A stretch of DNA of 64,000 nucleotides from Histoplasma ohiense (Eukaryota; Ascomycota; Eurotiomycetes; Onygenales; Ajellomycetaceae): the NCBI GenBank assembly GCA_017607445.1, contig JAEVHH010000003.1, positions 2,790,001 to 2,854,000 of the forward strand. The letters run 5' to 3'. Positions 46,823 to 58,995 of the stretch are shown here, one piece after another; positions within the stretch are counted from its first letter, which is position 1, and each line of letters opens with the position of its first letter. A program made the position numbers and the translations under genes. Under the pieces are notes generated by a model that was not told where the DNA came from, searched no databases, and saw only the letters and a list, made by a program, of their open reading frames with translations.

Positions 46823-48240
46823 TTCCGTTATACTCGTATGCAAGCAGCGCTTATGACGAGTCCTTGTGTGATGTTAAATACAGGCAAGAGTTGGTTATAC
46901 CGGAGGAATGCTTAGTGTTGAATGACACCAAGAATATAACAAGAACATAGGAAAATTAATGAAAGACAGAATTTAATACATGCAATACAGATTTCCAGCT
47001 CAGAAACAATAAGCTAAATCAGATAGTAGATTCATCTGAAGATATCTACTTGACAAGTTCACATTTCATTATTTTAGAAGCTGAGAAGTTGACTCTGAAT
47101 GTAATGTTGTTCTCTGTGGATTTCAAACCCATGAACCTTGAGTCCCCACACCAAGGCACTATCTGATGGCCACATTACCCATTCGGCCACCGGGGCTGCA
47201 GTCATATACTGTGTGACAGATAATTGTTGCAAACATTCAGAGGATGAAAGACATGGCTAATATGCTGAAGATAAAGCTCATCAGAACAGATTAAGCAATC
47301 ACATTAAACAATAGAAATATATATAATACTCTGATCACTAAGAAGATAATGACTACTCTCTGTAAAGTTCTTGATATCACAGAAATCTGACTATCAGAGT
47401 GGTGGTACAATTATACTGTCTCAGAGATTCTGAAATTTATTCAGAACTGAGAAGAGACAAGAATTTCCACAGATAAAATGATTGAGAGAGAGATTCTGAC
47501 TTAGACAAAGATAAAATCAGTGAACTGTTGACTTTTATAATATGAAGTGAATTTTAAAATGAGAAAGATTATATGAATTGTTTTCTTTCTCATCTTGATG
47601 AAAGACTTCTCACTCTTCAATATCAGTGAGAGAGTCAGACTCATTGAGAAAAGATCACTGACAGTGAAATATGACTCAGAATATCAGAGATACTGTCATT
47701 CATTAAAATATATATGACTGATGAGATACTCCAACTATAGTGAGTCCACAAATCAGCATAAAAAGTCAACAAATATGAAGTGTAAGAGAGCATCATGATA
47801 TATCAACTACTATCAATTCTACTCAGCTGAGCATCAGCACTGCTCTGCTGCATTCAGATATATAAATGACATTCTCAAATATCTAACTCAAAAGAAGCTA
47901 GCAGCTGTTCACTGTCTTAGCAACAGATATCACAGAGATACTCAAAAGTGACAATCACTGTCAGTACAGTCAACATCAATGATCACAGTAATGATATCTA
48001 TATCATTCACTCAATCAACTCAGTCAACACAGCTCACTGAGCTAGCACTCTGTAAGTAAATGACTACTCAGAGCTTCATCAGTGAAGAGAATATTATCTG
48101 ATAGATGACTCACATCAGATAATGCTCAGTCTGCACAGCAGAGTGACAGCACAGTCAAGTAATCAAAGAATAGTCTAGCTTCAGCATACAGACAACAGAT
48201 TTGAAACTCTTCAATTTTATTTTATAGATGAACTTCAGCA
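46120..48240 (+). pseudogene. LINE gamma ORF1, broken and carrying a SINE
   Basis: Plus-strand ORF1 from the start equivalent to alpha and beta (46123, MIMKLSTFF). DKRQRKTVTISSS is conserved. The SINE at 46794-47194 splits the middle. The Cys/His knuckle region (47690-47950) is poorer than in beta (several Cys changed to Tyr, but AEHQHCSA kept). Many TGA/TAA stops. The end is uncertain because a TAA at 48058 may be a mutation. Confidence 0.7.
46794..47194 (-). mobile_element. SINE with tRNA-like head and (ATT)n tail
   Basis: A 401-bp insertion flanked by a perfect 13-bp duplication gctgcagtcatat (46781-46793, 47195-47207); LINE beta and alpha show the empty site. Read on the minus strand it starts ccccggtggccgaatggg (A-box-like tggccgaatgg), then ggtttgaaatcc (B-box-like), the internal promoter pair of RNA polymerase III genes, and ends in an (aat)n tail (46794-46821). 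The loop spacing suggests a class II tRNA (Ser or Leu type) origin. It keeps CpG sites, unlike its host LINE, and so looks young. The ORF across it is meaningless. Confidence 0.85.
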
Positions 48241-48482
48241 GCAGTTTATTAAGTGACTTCTCATACTAAAATATTAATATCAGCAATGCAGCTGATGCTG
48301 TAGAAACAATCAGTAGAAAAATCACTCTCTACAGATCTTCTGAATAAATACAGTCAGAGTGACTCTCTGTCATACAGCAGCTCTGCAGTTTGTCTTCAAG
48401 CAGAGCTGCAAAGTGATCTGTATACAGAAGTCTTACACACACTCTGATATCAAGACTTCTAACCACTCAGCATATGAGTGCT

Positions 48483-49226
48483 GGGCTGTGAAGTCCGACT
48501 CTGCCACCTCCTCATGGTGCAGCCTGGTAACATCATCTAGTGATGATGGCCAAGAGCAGAGTGGTTTGTTATGAGTGTCTGATTCTTAGTGAACTCAGCA
48601 TTCATTGGCCTTCAGGCCTTGATCTTTGCTCTCTGTGAGCAATCGCCCTGCCACAGCTCGCTACGAGCAATCGCCCTGCCGCTGCTCCCTGCGAGCAATC
48701 ACCCTGCCGCTGCTCACTACGAGCAATCGCCCTGCCGCCGCTCCCTGCGAGCAATCGTCCTGCTGCTGCTTGCTATGAGCAATCGCCCTGCCTCCACCCT
48801 GCCTCCGCCCTGCCTCTGCTCTCTGTGAGCAATTGCTCTGCCGCTGCTCCCTGTGAGCAATCACCCTGCCGCTGCTCACTATGAGCAATCGCCCTGCTGC
48901 TGCTCCCTGCGAGCAATTGCCCTGCCTCTGCTCTCTGCGAGCAATTGTCCTGCTGCTGCTCCTTGTGAGCAATCGCCCTGCTGTAGCATTTGTGTGCTTT
49001 GATTATCTATACCATGAATGGCCATACATCGGGCCAGAAGTGGATGAACAGTCTATATAGACTGAGTCTTCTCAAGAGTTGCTATCTGAATCCTGTGTCT
49101 ATCATTACTGTGTATATAGAGATTTCTCCAGTGTAGCATATTCCCATGCCCTTCAGAAGGCTTTTGAAGTGCAGGCATTGTCTGTGTCTTCTCTGAGACA
49201 CTAAATCAATACATACATACATACAT
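48483..49226 (+). mobile_element. Second SINE-like element sharing the LINE 3' end
   Basis: A 744-bp insertion flanked by a perfect 14-bp duplication agcatatgagtgct (48469-48482, 49227-49240). Its last ~220 bp (49005-49226) match the 3' end of LINE gamma (61420-61644), but its head (gggctgtgaagtccgac) does not occur in the LINE, and the tail is (cata)n. This is the layout of a SINE mobilised by a LINE through a shared 3' end. The centre is a 28-bp minisatellite. I cannot tell the head's origin; it lacks an obvious tRNA shape. Confidence 0.8.
48637..48985 (+). repeat. 28-bp minisatellite in the second SINE
   Basis: About twelve copies of a 28-bp unit: gagcaatcgccctgccgctg plus ctccctgc. It is CpG-rich in a CpG-poor window. 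The plus and minus ORFs across it are repeat artefacts. Confidence 0.92.
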
Positions 49227-49967
49227 AGCATATGAGTGCTTTGTACTTATAGACTGCTGAAATGACACTAATCTGAAGCAGCAAAAGAAGAAGAGGCTCT
49301 GAGTCATGATATATATACACAAAAATTCAAAGATAAAAGAACAGCAACACTGATCTATATAAAACAGAGATCTGCTGTAAGTCAGTGTCAATAGCTGTCA
49401 CATTCTCAATGTGTATAGATAGTCTGAGACAGACACAGTCATGAATTATCTGATCAATTTAAACTCATCAGTCTGCTGTCTGATAGATGAGAATTTCAAT
49501 GTATAATATAATGTCTTTGAATCAAAGACAGCAAATCTACATCAAAAAGAGAAGCTTGTTCAGTGAATCAGTGAATATAAAATGAACTTTGTAAAAGAGA
49601 TAGATATTTCAACTTATATAGTAGATTATATAATTGATTTCATTTTCTTCAATATAATCTTTGCTTTCATTTCAGTGCATCAAAATTTACACTGCAGCTC
49701 AAATCATCAGTCTATAATTACTATACTATCAACAACATCTCAGACACAGTAGAGTAGTGCTCAGATGAAGATTACAGACTTTCAGCTGAAGCTCTTTGCA
49801 GATTTTATCAGAGATCTTATAATGAACATATCTTACTCAGATAGAGTTGAGAATGTGATATAGTTTGATAATTTGATTCAGCACTTCATTCAGAATCTTC
49901 TAGCTGCAGCTCAGACAGTCAGTAAGTCAGTGCAATAAAAACAGACTACAACTCTCTGATGAACAGC

Positions 49968-51689
49968 TTTTGTTTGTTTGTTTGTTTGTTTGTATTGATT
50001 TAACATTTCAGAGAAAACACAGGCAGCATCTGTGTTTCAGAAGCTTTCTGAAGAGCATGAAAACATGCTACACTGAAGAGATTTCTATATACACAGAGAG
50101 AGAGAAAACAGAATTCAGATGACAACTCTTGAAAAGACTCAGCTCATTGAAAAGGATTTTTCTGAGCTGTGCATTTATTTCTGATCTGATGTATGATTAT
50201 TCATGATAGAGCTATAGTGTGATTCTCAAGAGGACTGCTGCTGCTGTGTCTGAAAGATTTTATAGTAAATGAAAAGAGATAACTTTCTCAGTTGATCTGA
50301 GAACTGTCTGTACTTCTAACAACAAAAGAAAAACAGATGAGACAGACAAAAGAAAAGAGAAAAAGTGAGTATTCTGAAAAGAAAAATAAAGAAAAAAGTG
50401 AAGAAAAGACTGTGCCATCTGTGGCACCTTGCAGTCACATAATTCAGCACAAGCTCAGAGGGGGAGAGAGAGGAAAGAGCACAACTGAGTCAGTATACAG
50501 ACTGTACTGATTACACCACAGCTAATTGAAACAGATGAGTCAATCATACTGATTGAATCATTTACATCAGTTGAATCAATTGAACTGATTGAACTGATTG
50601 AACTGATTGTATCAATTGTACTGTTTATACTGTTTGTATCAATTGAACTGATTGAACTGATTGTACTGTTTGTGCTGATTGAATCAACTGAGCTGATTGT
50701 ATCAATTGAACTGATTGTACTGTTTGTACTGATTGCATTGATTGAATCTATTGTACTGATCAAATCAGTTGCATTGAATATTGTGCTATCTGTACTGTCT
50801 GTATAGACTTGAAACTGCTGTGGGGGGCTGTCAGATGATATGTGCCCAAACAGCTGTGTTATTTTATACAGTACTATATATAGAACTGCATGTGATCAAG
50901 CAGTTCTACAAAGTCTGTAGAGATCAGAAACTCTAGATAGACAACAGCTGTCACTCAGTTGTGTGATTATACTGTTGATTTCTTGAGTCAGTGAGAAAAG
51001 TGTCTCTGTGAGTGTTGATAGAGTATCAAATGTTCTGAGTTTTTGTTGTATTCACAGACACAGATAAGTCTCACATCTCCATGCTGAAAGCATCTGTGAT
51101 ATCAGAAGAAGTCTTCATGAGAGAAGTGAAGTATAAATCAGTAGTGAAGAATATATCATGATATGATGAGCTCTGAAGAGATCTTTATTTGATATTCCAC
51201 AGTTAGTCTGCTGAATCTTCAGCTCTGATATCAGTCAGAGAGTTTTTCACAGACTTTGCTTCATCACTCTTACTCTGTCTTTTAACTGAGCTGTTTGATC
51301 ACTGTGTGAATCTCACTGACTGTGGACATGATCTCAAGTTCATAGACTGAAGCTGTAGTAGATGAGACTGCTCATTTAGTCAGACAGTCTGCTTTCTCAT
51401 TGTTCTCTATTTTCATATACTCAGAGACTCATTTCAGATTCATATTATGTTGTCTGAGAAGTTTGTGACAGTGACTGTAGACTCAGTTCAAGAAGATCAC
51501 TGCACTGTTCTGTATGTCTCAGATGACTGAGATGTTGTCAAGACAGAGTCAGATCTGAGAGTTGATGCTGTCATCTGTGGCACAGAGTAGAAGCTTCACC
51601 ATGCACTCTAATGCACAGCAGACGTCAACTGCCTCAGTGTTGAAGATATGTGATATAGAGCTCAGTGCAGCTGAGAAGCTGACCAGCTG
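49968..51689 (-). mobile_element. LINE delta, 5'-truncated, nested in LINE gamma
   Basis: A 1722-bp minus-strand copy of the LINE 3' end (RNase H part of ORF2, minisatellite, conserved block, and a tail seen as (tttg)n at 49968-49992). It is flanked by a 13-bp duplication tctgatgaacagc (49955-49967, 51690-51702); LINE alpha near 1790 shows the empty site. It corresponds to 59850-61644 of gamma. Confidence 0.88.
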
Positions 51690-52914
51690 TCTGATGAACA
51701 GCAGACTGTCAAAGAACACATTAAGAGCTCACCACTCATCAGAAAAAGATCACAAAGCATCAGTTCAAAAACACAGTGCATAAGATCAAGCATGTATACT
51801 GAAGACAGATAATCAATGAGATCAGAGATGGCAGAGATCTGTATCAGATGATAGTATAATATAAGCTGAAACTCAATCTCAGAGCATTCTCTCTGATGAT
51901 TGAGAATCAAATTATAGAAGAGACAGCTGTCAAAGCTGAAACACTTCAACAAATTATTCTGAAGTAATACAACTCAGTCAATAATCTGAAGTACAACTCA
52001 TTGAATAATGAGTATTGAAGTGACATAAGAAATCTATTCTGAAATTTCTGAATTGAGATGAAGAAGATAGAGCACAATATCATTGAAGTACAGAGTATCT
52101 TCTCAGACACAGATAAAATCACAATGTGGCTGCTCAAAACATACTGACAGTATATGTTTCTCTTTGTACAGCAGCTATACAACTGCTATCTTCAGCTCTG
52201 CCACTTCCCACAAATCTGAAAGCTGACAGAGATGATAATAATATTTAAAATAGATAAAAAAGACAGAAGTTTGATTCACTTCTGAAGATTCATTACTCTT
52301 CTCTCAGTAATCTTCAAAGAGCTGAAACACATCATTGCAAAACAACTGATATACATGACACTCATTTATAGTGTAATCAGTTTACAGTATGAAGAGACAC
52401 TATTCAGACAATCTGCAATGAATCTGATAGCTGCTTTCACTCATGAAATGAAGACAGTTTTCACACAAAACAAGAAGATATTCATGATTACAATGAATAT
52501 ACAGAGTATCTTTGATGCTGTGCTATGCAGACAGTTGCTTCAGCAGATGATACAATAGAGATGACTGCACAAGCTGCTACAACTTATTAACAGCTTTCTC
52601 ACTAAACACAGAGTTCAGATTCAGCTGAAAAAGATCATCACAGCAGTATATCAGATACAATGTAATATATTACAGAGATCTTCTCTGTCATCAATACTAT
52701 TTCTTCTGTATCTGACAGAGCTGCTGTGACAGAATCTGAAATTGTATTTTGACTATACAGATGATTTGAACACTTGACAGATTATATACTCATTTGACAA
52801 CAATGCTACTCTTCTCAGTCATGATATACAGAGTATTCTGAGATGAAGAGAGACAAATAAGATCATCTTTATATCAGAGAAACTTGAGATAATTCATCTC
52901 ACAAAAAAGTGATA

Positions 52915-53447
52915 TGTGATGGATTAGCATCTGTTAGTAATTAACTTACACAATCAACTCCTCTTCTGCATCTGCTTGTTTCTGACTGTTGTGATCTTGT
53001 GTAATCCTTGATGTTCTTCTGCTCTGTGCTTCTCACTCATATAGTTTCTAATGATTCTTCTGTGTAGCTTTTAATGGTCTTTCACTTCATGCTCTGCACT
53101 TATGAAATCTCTAACAATTCTTCTATATAGTTTCTAATGTTCTTTCACTCTGTGTTCTGCATTTATATAGTCTCTAATGATTCTTCTATATAGCTTTCAA
53201 TGATTCTTCTGCCCCACACTCTGCACTTGTATAGTTTCTAACAATTCTTTCATATAGCTCTTAATGTTCTTCTGCTCTGCACTCCACTGTGAAGTGACTT
53301 CTGATATTCTTTCACTCTGAACTTTTCTCTATAAGAACCTTCTTCATACAATCTTTTCTTCTGATTTCTTTTCTCTTTCTTTTCTTAATCAATTTGTAAT
53401 CTGTATTAGAATAGTGCTAGATTGTTAATTGAAGTACATCTGTTACA
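52915..53447 (+). repeat. G1p 5' LTR, 533 bp
   Basis: tgtgatggattagcatctg to gtacatctgttaca. Contains imperfect repeats around gtttctaatgattcttctg. Confidence 0.95.
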
Positions 53448-53824
53448 TTATGAATTGATTCTTCTGTGTTTAAGATCTGAGTGTCTCATTATTAGTTCTT
53501 ATATCTGAGTGTGTCATTATCAGTTCTTATGCTCAAGTGTGTTGTTTACAGGTCTGAGTGTCTAGTCATTACAAGAGATCTCTCATGAGTCTGAGTGCTC
53601 TTATTGTTAGTTATATAGACTGTCATATCTAAGCATCTGAGACACAATCAACTGTGTTCTATGAGGCTCAAGTGTCTACAAATTGTAACACTGTGAATAG
53701 TGTTCACAAAGAAGCTTGACAAAGCTTAGCACTGCAACACTGTGAATAGTATCTGTGAGAGAACTGAGTGTCTACAAATATTTCTTTTTCTTTTTTTTAT
53801 TATTACATGTTCTTAGATATTGAA

Positions 53825-54838
53825 ATGAACTACAAACAATTCTACAAACACTCATCACATTCAAACACAGTGGACGATAACTTAGATCTACAAAGCATCC
53901 TCCAGCAGCAGATGCTACAGATAACTGAATTGCAACAACAACTTACTGAAATGAGTACTTTCATATTCACTGTTTCTTCTACACTCATATCTCATGAAAA
54001 GCCCTCAAGAGAGAAGCTTTCAATCCTCAATAAATATGAGAGAGATCTAGTGCTCTATCTTGTGTGGAAGTCAAAAGCAAACACCAAATTGAACATTGAT
54101 GAATGAGCAATAGACTCACTATCCAATCAAGTGTGGTATATTCATAGCAGATTGAATGATGATGTGTTAGCAAAATTTCAACTCTGAATAAGTCATTGTC
54201 AGAATCATCAGTGTACATCAGAGCTAGTCTTCTGACAACTCAACTCTCTCTTCCTCAATTCTACACTTCAAGTCAAGGTGTTAGACTGGTTTAATCAAAC
54301 TTGTCAGATGAATATTGTGTTGACAACTTATCTTTCTGAATTCAATCACAAGCTTCTAGAAGCAGATGAGTAAGACTGAGACAACACTATCAAGATCAAC
54401 ATAGTGTTCAAGAACTTGAACTTTCAGTTGTATAATCAAAGTGTAGAGTATTCGAAGCTCTCAATATACAGTGAATTCTGCACTGATCTTTGTCTGTTGA
54501 ACAACAATCTGTCTCAGTTTCACACACTTCAAAATTGCAGAGAATTCTGCTGAATAAATGCATACACCTCAAACCACTCTGCAGCATTCCTCATCTTCAA
54601 ATCAGAATCAATGAACTGAGTCCCACATATGAATGCAAGCCATCTGAGGATCTCTAATATCTCAGAAAAGAATGCCATCAACTGAATCATCAGAGAAGTC
54701 TGTATACACTGCAACAAGTCAGAGTACTTCACAAATCAATGTCTGAATGCAATCACTCTGAGCAAATCCCTCACACACATGAACACTGTGTCACCCACAG
54801 ACAAGCAAGAACAGGGAAAAGATGAGCTCTCATTCTAA
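53825..54838 (+). pseudogene. G1p gag
   Basis: Structural Gag, 337 codons from ATG 53825 (MNYKQFYKH) to TAA 54836-54838. It has a Gln-rich helical N-terminus (LQSILQQQMLQITELQQQL), a capsid-like middle (VWYIHSRLNDDVLAKF), and a zinc knuckle CIHCNKSEYFTNQC near 54700 with the His changed to Tyr. About nine TGA/TAA codons interrupt it. The pol frame overlaps or follows directly in the -1 frame. Confidence 0.82.
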
Positions 54839-54841
54839 AAT

Positions 54842-57800
54842 ATGAACAAGAGCTCAAGAAGCAAAAAGCTAGCTGAAGATTCAAGCAAAAGATGCAAATG
54901 AATGCAATCATGATTTCTGTCATTGTAAATAGCTTAGTCAATATACAAGCAATGATAGACAGTGGTTTTCTTCACTACACTCTTATAGACATTCAGCTGG
55001 TTGAGAAGCATAAGTTTCAGTGTATTCTCTTTTTCAAACTGCATAAACTCAGTGAATTTGACAGCCTCAGAGGATCCACTTCCTACAACATGGTAAGATT
55101 TAATGTCAATGTAGAAGAATATGAGAAAAAGAATATATACACATATGAAATACAAGATCTTGAATATGATCTAATACTCAGTCTATCATAGCTCACAGAA
55201 TTTGAAATCTTGTTGAACACACACAACTATTGTTTCATTTTCTCAGAAGATGACTGTGTTTACAAGAAGAATGTTGATAGAACTGCTGATCTCATTCAGA
55301 TATCAGCAGAAGCATACAAACTACTAATTTATCAAGCACATGAGAAGAAGAATGTTCAAGTGTTCACTGCTAGCATGACAGATATCAAAAAAGTGTTAGA
55401 AAAGTTAGAACTCAAAGATCTCAAGAAACCACACAAGAAACTATCTGAATCATATAAAGACTTTGCAGATGTGTTCAATGAGAAAGAGGCTGAGAAACTT
55501 CCCTCTCATTAAGAATCTGATATAGATCATACAATTGAGCTCATCAAGAAAGATGATAAAAATTCACAATCACTCTGAGGTCTTCTCTACAGCATATTGC
55601 ATGACAAACTTCTCATTCTACAAAAAACACTCAATAGATTACTAGACAAAGACTTCATTCATGTTAGCAACTCACCCACTGCAGCATCTGTACTGTTTGT
55701 GAAGAAATCAGAAGAAGGCTTACAATTCTGCATTGACTATCAAAAACTCAACAAGATTATACAGAAGAATCAATACTCTCTTTCACTCATCAATGAAACA
55801 CTCAAACAGATAGAAAAAGCAAAATGATTTACAAAACTTGACATCTCTGCAGCCTTCTACAAGATAAAGATTAATGAAGATGATGAATGACTAACTGTCT
55901 TTCATACACATTATGGATTATATGAATGAACAGTGATCTTCTTTGAATTAGTGAATGCTTTGAGTATGTTTCAGAAATACATTAACTGAGCTCTACAAGA
56001 TCTGCTTGATGAGATTGCCTCAGTGTACATGAATGATATCTTGATATTCACTGATGGATTGCTCATTGAGCACTGTAAGTATGTATGACAAATGCTTGAT
56101 CATCTATAAAAAGCTGAACTGCAAGTGGATATTGACAAATGTGACTTTGAGATCAAGTCTACAATCTATCTAGAATTCATCATCAAAGCTGAAAAAGGCA
56201 TACATATGGATTCTAAGAAGATGGAAGCAATTCTCAACTGAAAGACATCAGTCTCAGTAAAAGAGACTAGAAACTTTCTAGAATTTGCCAACTTCTACTG
56301 AAGATTCATCAAAGACTTCTCTGATATTGTATGATCACTGACAGATCTGACCTGAAAAGACACTGTATTTCAATGAACTGATGAAGCAGACACAGCATTC
56401 AAAAAGCTGAAGTGTATGTTCACAAGCACTCTGATGCTGCAATCATTTGATTCAGATAAGCATACAATTTTTGAAACAGACATCTTGAGTTATGTAGTAG
56501 ATGAAACATTAATGCAATATGATAATGAAGATGTTCTATAATCTTGTGTCTTCATCTTGAGAAAGATGTTGTCTGCTGAATGCAACTACAAAATCTATGA
56601 CAAGAAGCTTCTAGTGATCATACAATATCTTGAAGAATAAAAGTCTGAACTTATGAGTGTTGAGAAATTTGAGATTGTTATCAATCATAAGAACTTAGAA
56701 TACTTCACAATCACTCATAAGCTCATCAAGAGACATATACATTGATCATTGTTTCTTAGCTGTTTTTTATTCACAATTCATTATTGATCTGAAGTAGAGA
56801 ACACTTTTGTGAATGCTCTGTTCTGCTGAGAACAAAATATACCATCTGATGAATTAGATGATAGATGGAAACACTGAGAGTATTGATTAATCAATCTCAC
56901 AATCATAGAAAGTTCTACACAATCAGATGAACTCTATGTACACATCAATCAGTTCTGAGCTCAAGAACCCTCACTCAAAGAACAATGGAGACTAGCAGCA
57001 GAAGCAGATGAATTCTGACAGCAAATTGCTGAAGCTGTACAAAGTAAAACACCTTGATTCCCCACAGATGTATACTCAAGAACAGATATCTCAGCATGTT
57101 TGATCAATAATGACAATCATTTATACTTTCAAGATAGATGATGAGTCTCTGATTCAGAACTTCTATAAACACAGATCATACAAGAAATTCATGACTCATC
57201 AATGATCAGATATTTAGAATATGAAATCATGTACAACATTGTCATCTGAGAATTCTACTGATCAGATATATTGAAAGATATACATCAGTTTGTACACAAC
57301 TGTGATTGCTGCAGCTCAGTGATAGTATAATATGAACACTGAAAAGAGATGCTGAAGTCTCTATCTGTCTTCAACTGAATTTGATATGATATAGCTATCA
57401 ATTTTGCAGTTTTCTTATCTGAAAGTGAAGATTCTATGAACATTCTAGTCATTGTTGACTGACTCAGCAAGGATGTAATACTACAGCTCTGTGACAAAAT
57501 GAATACTGAAGTAGTTACAGATGTCTTCATCAGAAGCTCATTCTATCATATACACAGTCTATCTTCATTCATTGTATCAGATAGAGACAGTCAATTTGTC
57601 AGTGCACTCTGAGTCTATGTATGTCAATTATTAAGAATTGAACAAAAATTATCAATAGTGTATCACTCAGAGACTGATGAAGCTACTGAGAGAATGATAC
57701 AAATGATAAAGAATATTCTCTGTAAGTTCTGCAATTACACACAAGACAACTGAAGCAATCTGCTGCCACACACTGAGATTGCAATTAATAGTTGAGATTC

Positions 57801-58470
57801 TGCTACAACAAATATAAGCTTATTCTTTCTTCTATATAAATACAATCTAGAGATTCTGAACTTTCTCAAGACTCTCTGAGAAACTGTGTATGCCCGCAGT
57901 CTCATACAGACAGCAGAGAATATCATAAGCAAGCTGAAGAAAGTCTGTGAATGAGCAGAAGCTTCAATAATCAGTGTTCAGTAAAATTATAAAAATCAAA
58001 CAAACATCAGAAGAAGTTCTGCAATCTGATACTATGTAGAAGACAAAGTCTGACTGAATCTCAAGAATATAAGAATGAATCACTCCTTGCATACACTAGA
58101 TTATCATCACATCAAATATACAGTGAAGAAAGTGCTAGATATACACAATTATCAACTCAACACTCTATCTGACATTCACAACATCTTTCATACAAACCTG
58201 CTCCAATCTGCAGCCAAGGATCCATTCCCCTCACAGAGAATCTTCAATTGACAGCCACTCATCATTATAGAAGAAGACAATGAACTCAAGTGGGAAATCA
58301 AAGCAATTCTTAACAATAGAATCAACCATCACTGCTGTGAATACCTTGTCAAATGAATAGAATACAATTGTTTGATCTGGAAATCTGTGTCTGTCTTGAA
58401 GAACACCACTGCTCTAGACATCTACAAGTTCTCACTCACTCTGATAGAGGGGGATAATGTGACAGATTAG
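54842..58470 (+). pseudogene. G1p pol: protease, RT, RNase H, integrase, chromodomain-like tail, broken
   Basis: The -1 frame relative to gag. Protease with MIDSG (D-S-G at 54958-54966). Linker 55210-55512. RT with FIHVSNSPTAASVLFVKK (about 55655), INEDDE, and a catalytic box YMND (56026-56037), where the second-last Asp of YxDD is now Asn. RNase H is near 56450-56800. Integrase has a zinc-binding part (HQFVHNCDCC, about 57285-57315) and a core with IVSDRDSQFVS (about 57570-57605). A chromodomain-like end has YLVK and IWKSVSVLKN (58345-58400). The stop (58468-58470) is 11 bp inside the 3' LTR. Breaks are mostly TGA. Confidence 0.88.
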
Positions 58471-58990
58471 CATCTGTTAGTAATTAACTTATACAATCAA
58501 CTTCTCTTCTGCACTCACTTGTTTCTGACTGTTGTAACTTCATATAATTCTCAATGTTCTTCCACTCTGTGCTCTGCACTCATGTAGTTTCTAATAATTC
58601 TTTCATATAGCTTTTAACATTCTTTCACTCTGTGCTCTGCACTTGTGAAATCTCTAACAATTCTTCTGTGTAGCTTCTAACATTCTCTCATTTTATATTT
58701 CACACTTGTGTAGTCTCTAACAATTCTTCTGTATAGCTTTCAATGATTCTCTCACTTCACACTTCATACTCATATAGTTTCTAACAATTCTTTCATATAG
58801 CTCTTAATGTTTTTCTGCTCCATGCTTCACTGTGAAGTGGCTTCTGATATTCTTTCACTCTGAACTTTCCTCTATAAAAACCCTCTTCATACAACCTTTT
58901 CTTCTGATTTCTTTTCTCTTTCTTTTTTTAATCAATTCGTAATCTGTATTAGAATAGTGCTAGATTGTTAATCGAAGTACGTCTGTTACA
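58458..58990 (+). repeat. G1p 3' LTR, 533 bp
   Basis: tgtgacagattagcatctg to gtacgtctgttaca. Preceded by the polypurine tract agagggggataa (58446-58457). Confidence 0.95.
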
Positions 58991-58995
58991 TGATA

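Larger units (their letters stand above)
48270..52914 (+). pseudogene. LINE gamma ORF2, first part: endonuclease and RT, broken
   Basis: The plus-strand endonuclease starts near 48360 (AALQFVFKQSC, VICIQKSYTHSD), is interrupted by SINE2 (48483-49226) and continues to 49967 (GDFNV-like near 49500, SDH near 49700). After the truncated LINE insertion (49968-51702), RT runs from 51703 to 52914, with the catalytic box YTDD at 52754-52765 (YADD in alpha). Stops are many and mostly TGA. It is cut by G1p at 52914 and goes on at 58996. Confidence 0.82.
52915..58990 (+). mobile_element. Gypsy element G1p (complete, 6076 bp)
   Basis: A plus-strand Ty3/gypsy element with two 533-bp LTRs and a perfect 5-bp duplication tgata (52910-52914, 58991-58995), inserted in the RT gene of LINE gamma. 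LINE alpha shows the empty site near 560. Order: LTR, leader, gag, protease, RT, RNase H, integrase, chromodomain-like tail, LTR. It is uninterrupted and one of the youngest layers, but its pol already has many TGA breaks. It has no antisense gene. Confidence 0.95.

Noticed and set aside
47100..47194. Functional tRNA gene on the minus strand
   Set aside because: Box motifs are present, but the acceptor and stem pairing look incomplete, and the sequence is the head of a SINE with target duplications and a tail.
48589..48972. Open frames on both strands over a CpG-rich repeat
   Set aside because: The 28-bp tandem repeat is open on both strands and belongs to a SINE-like insertion.
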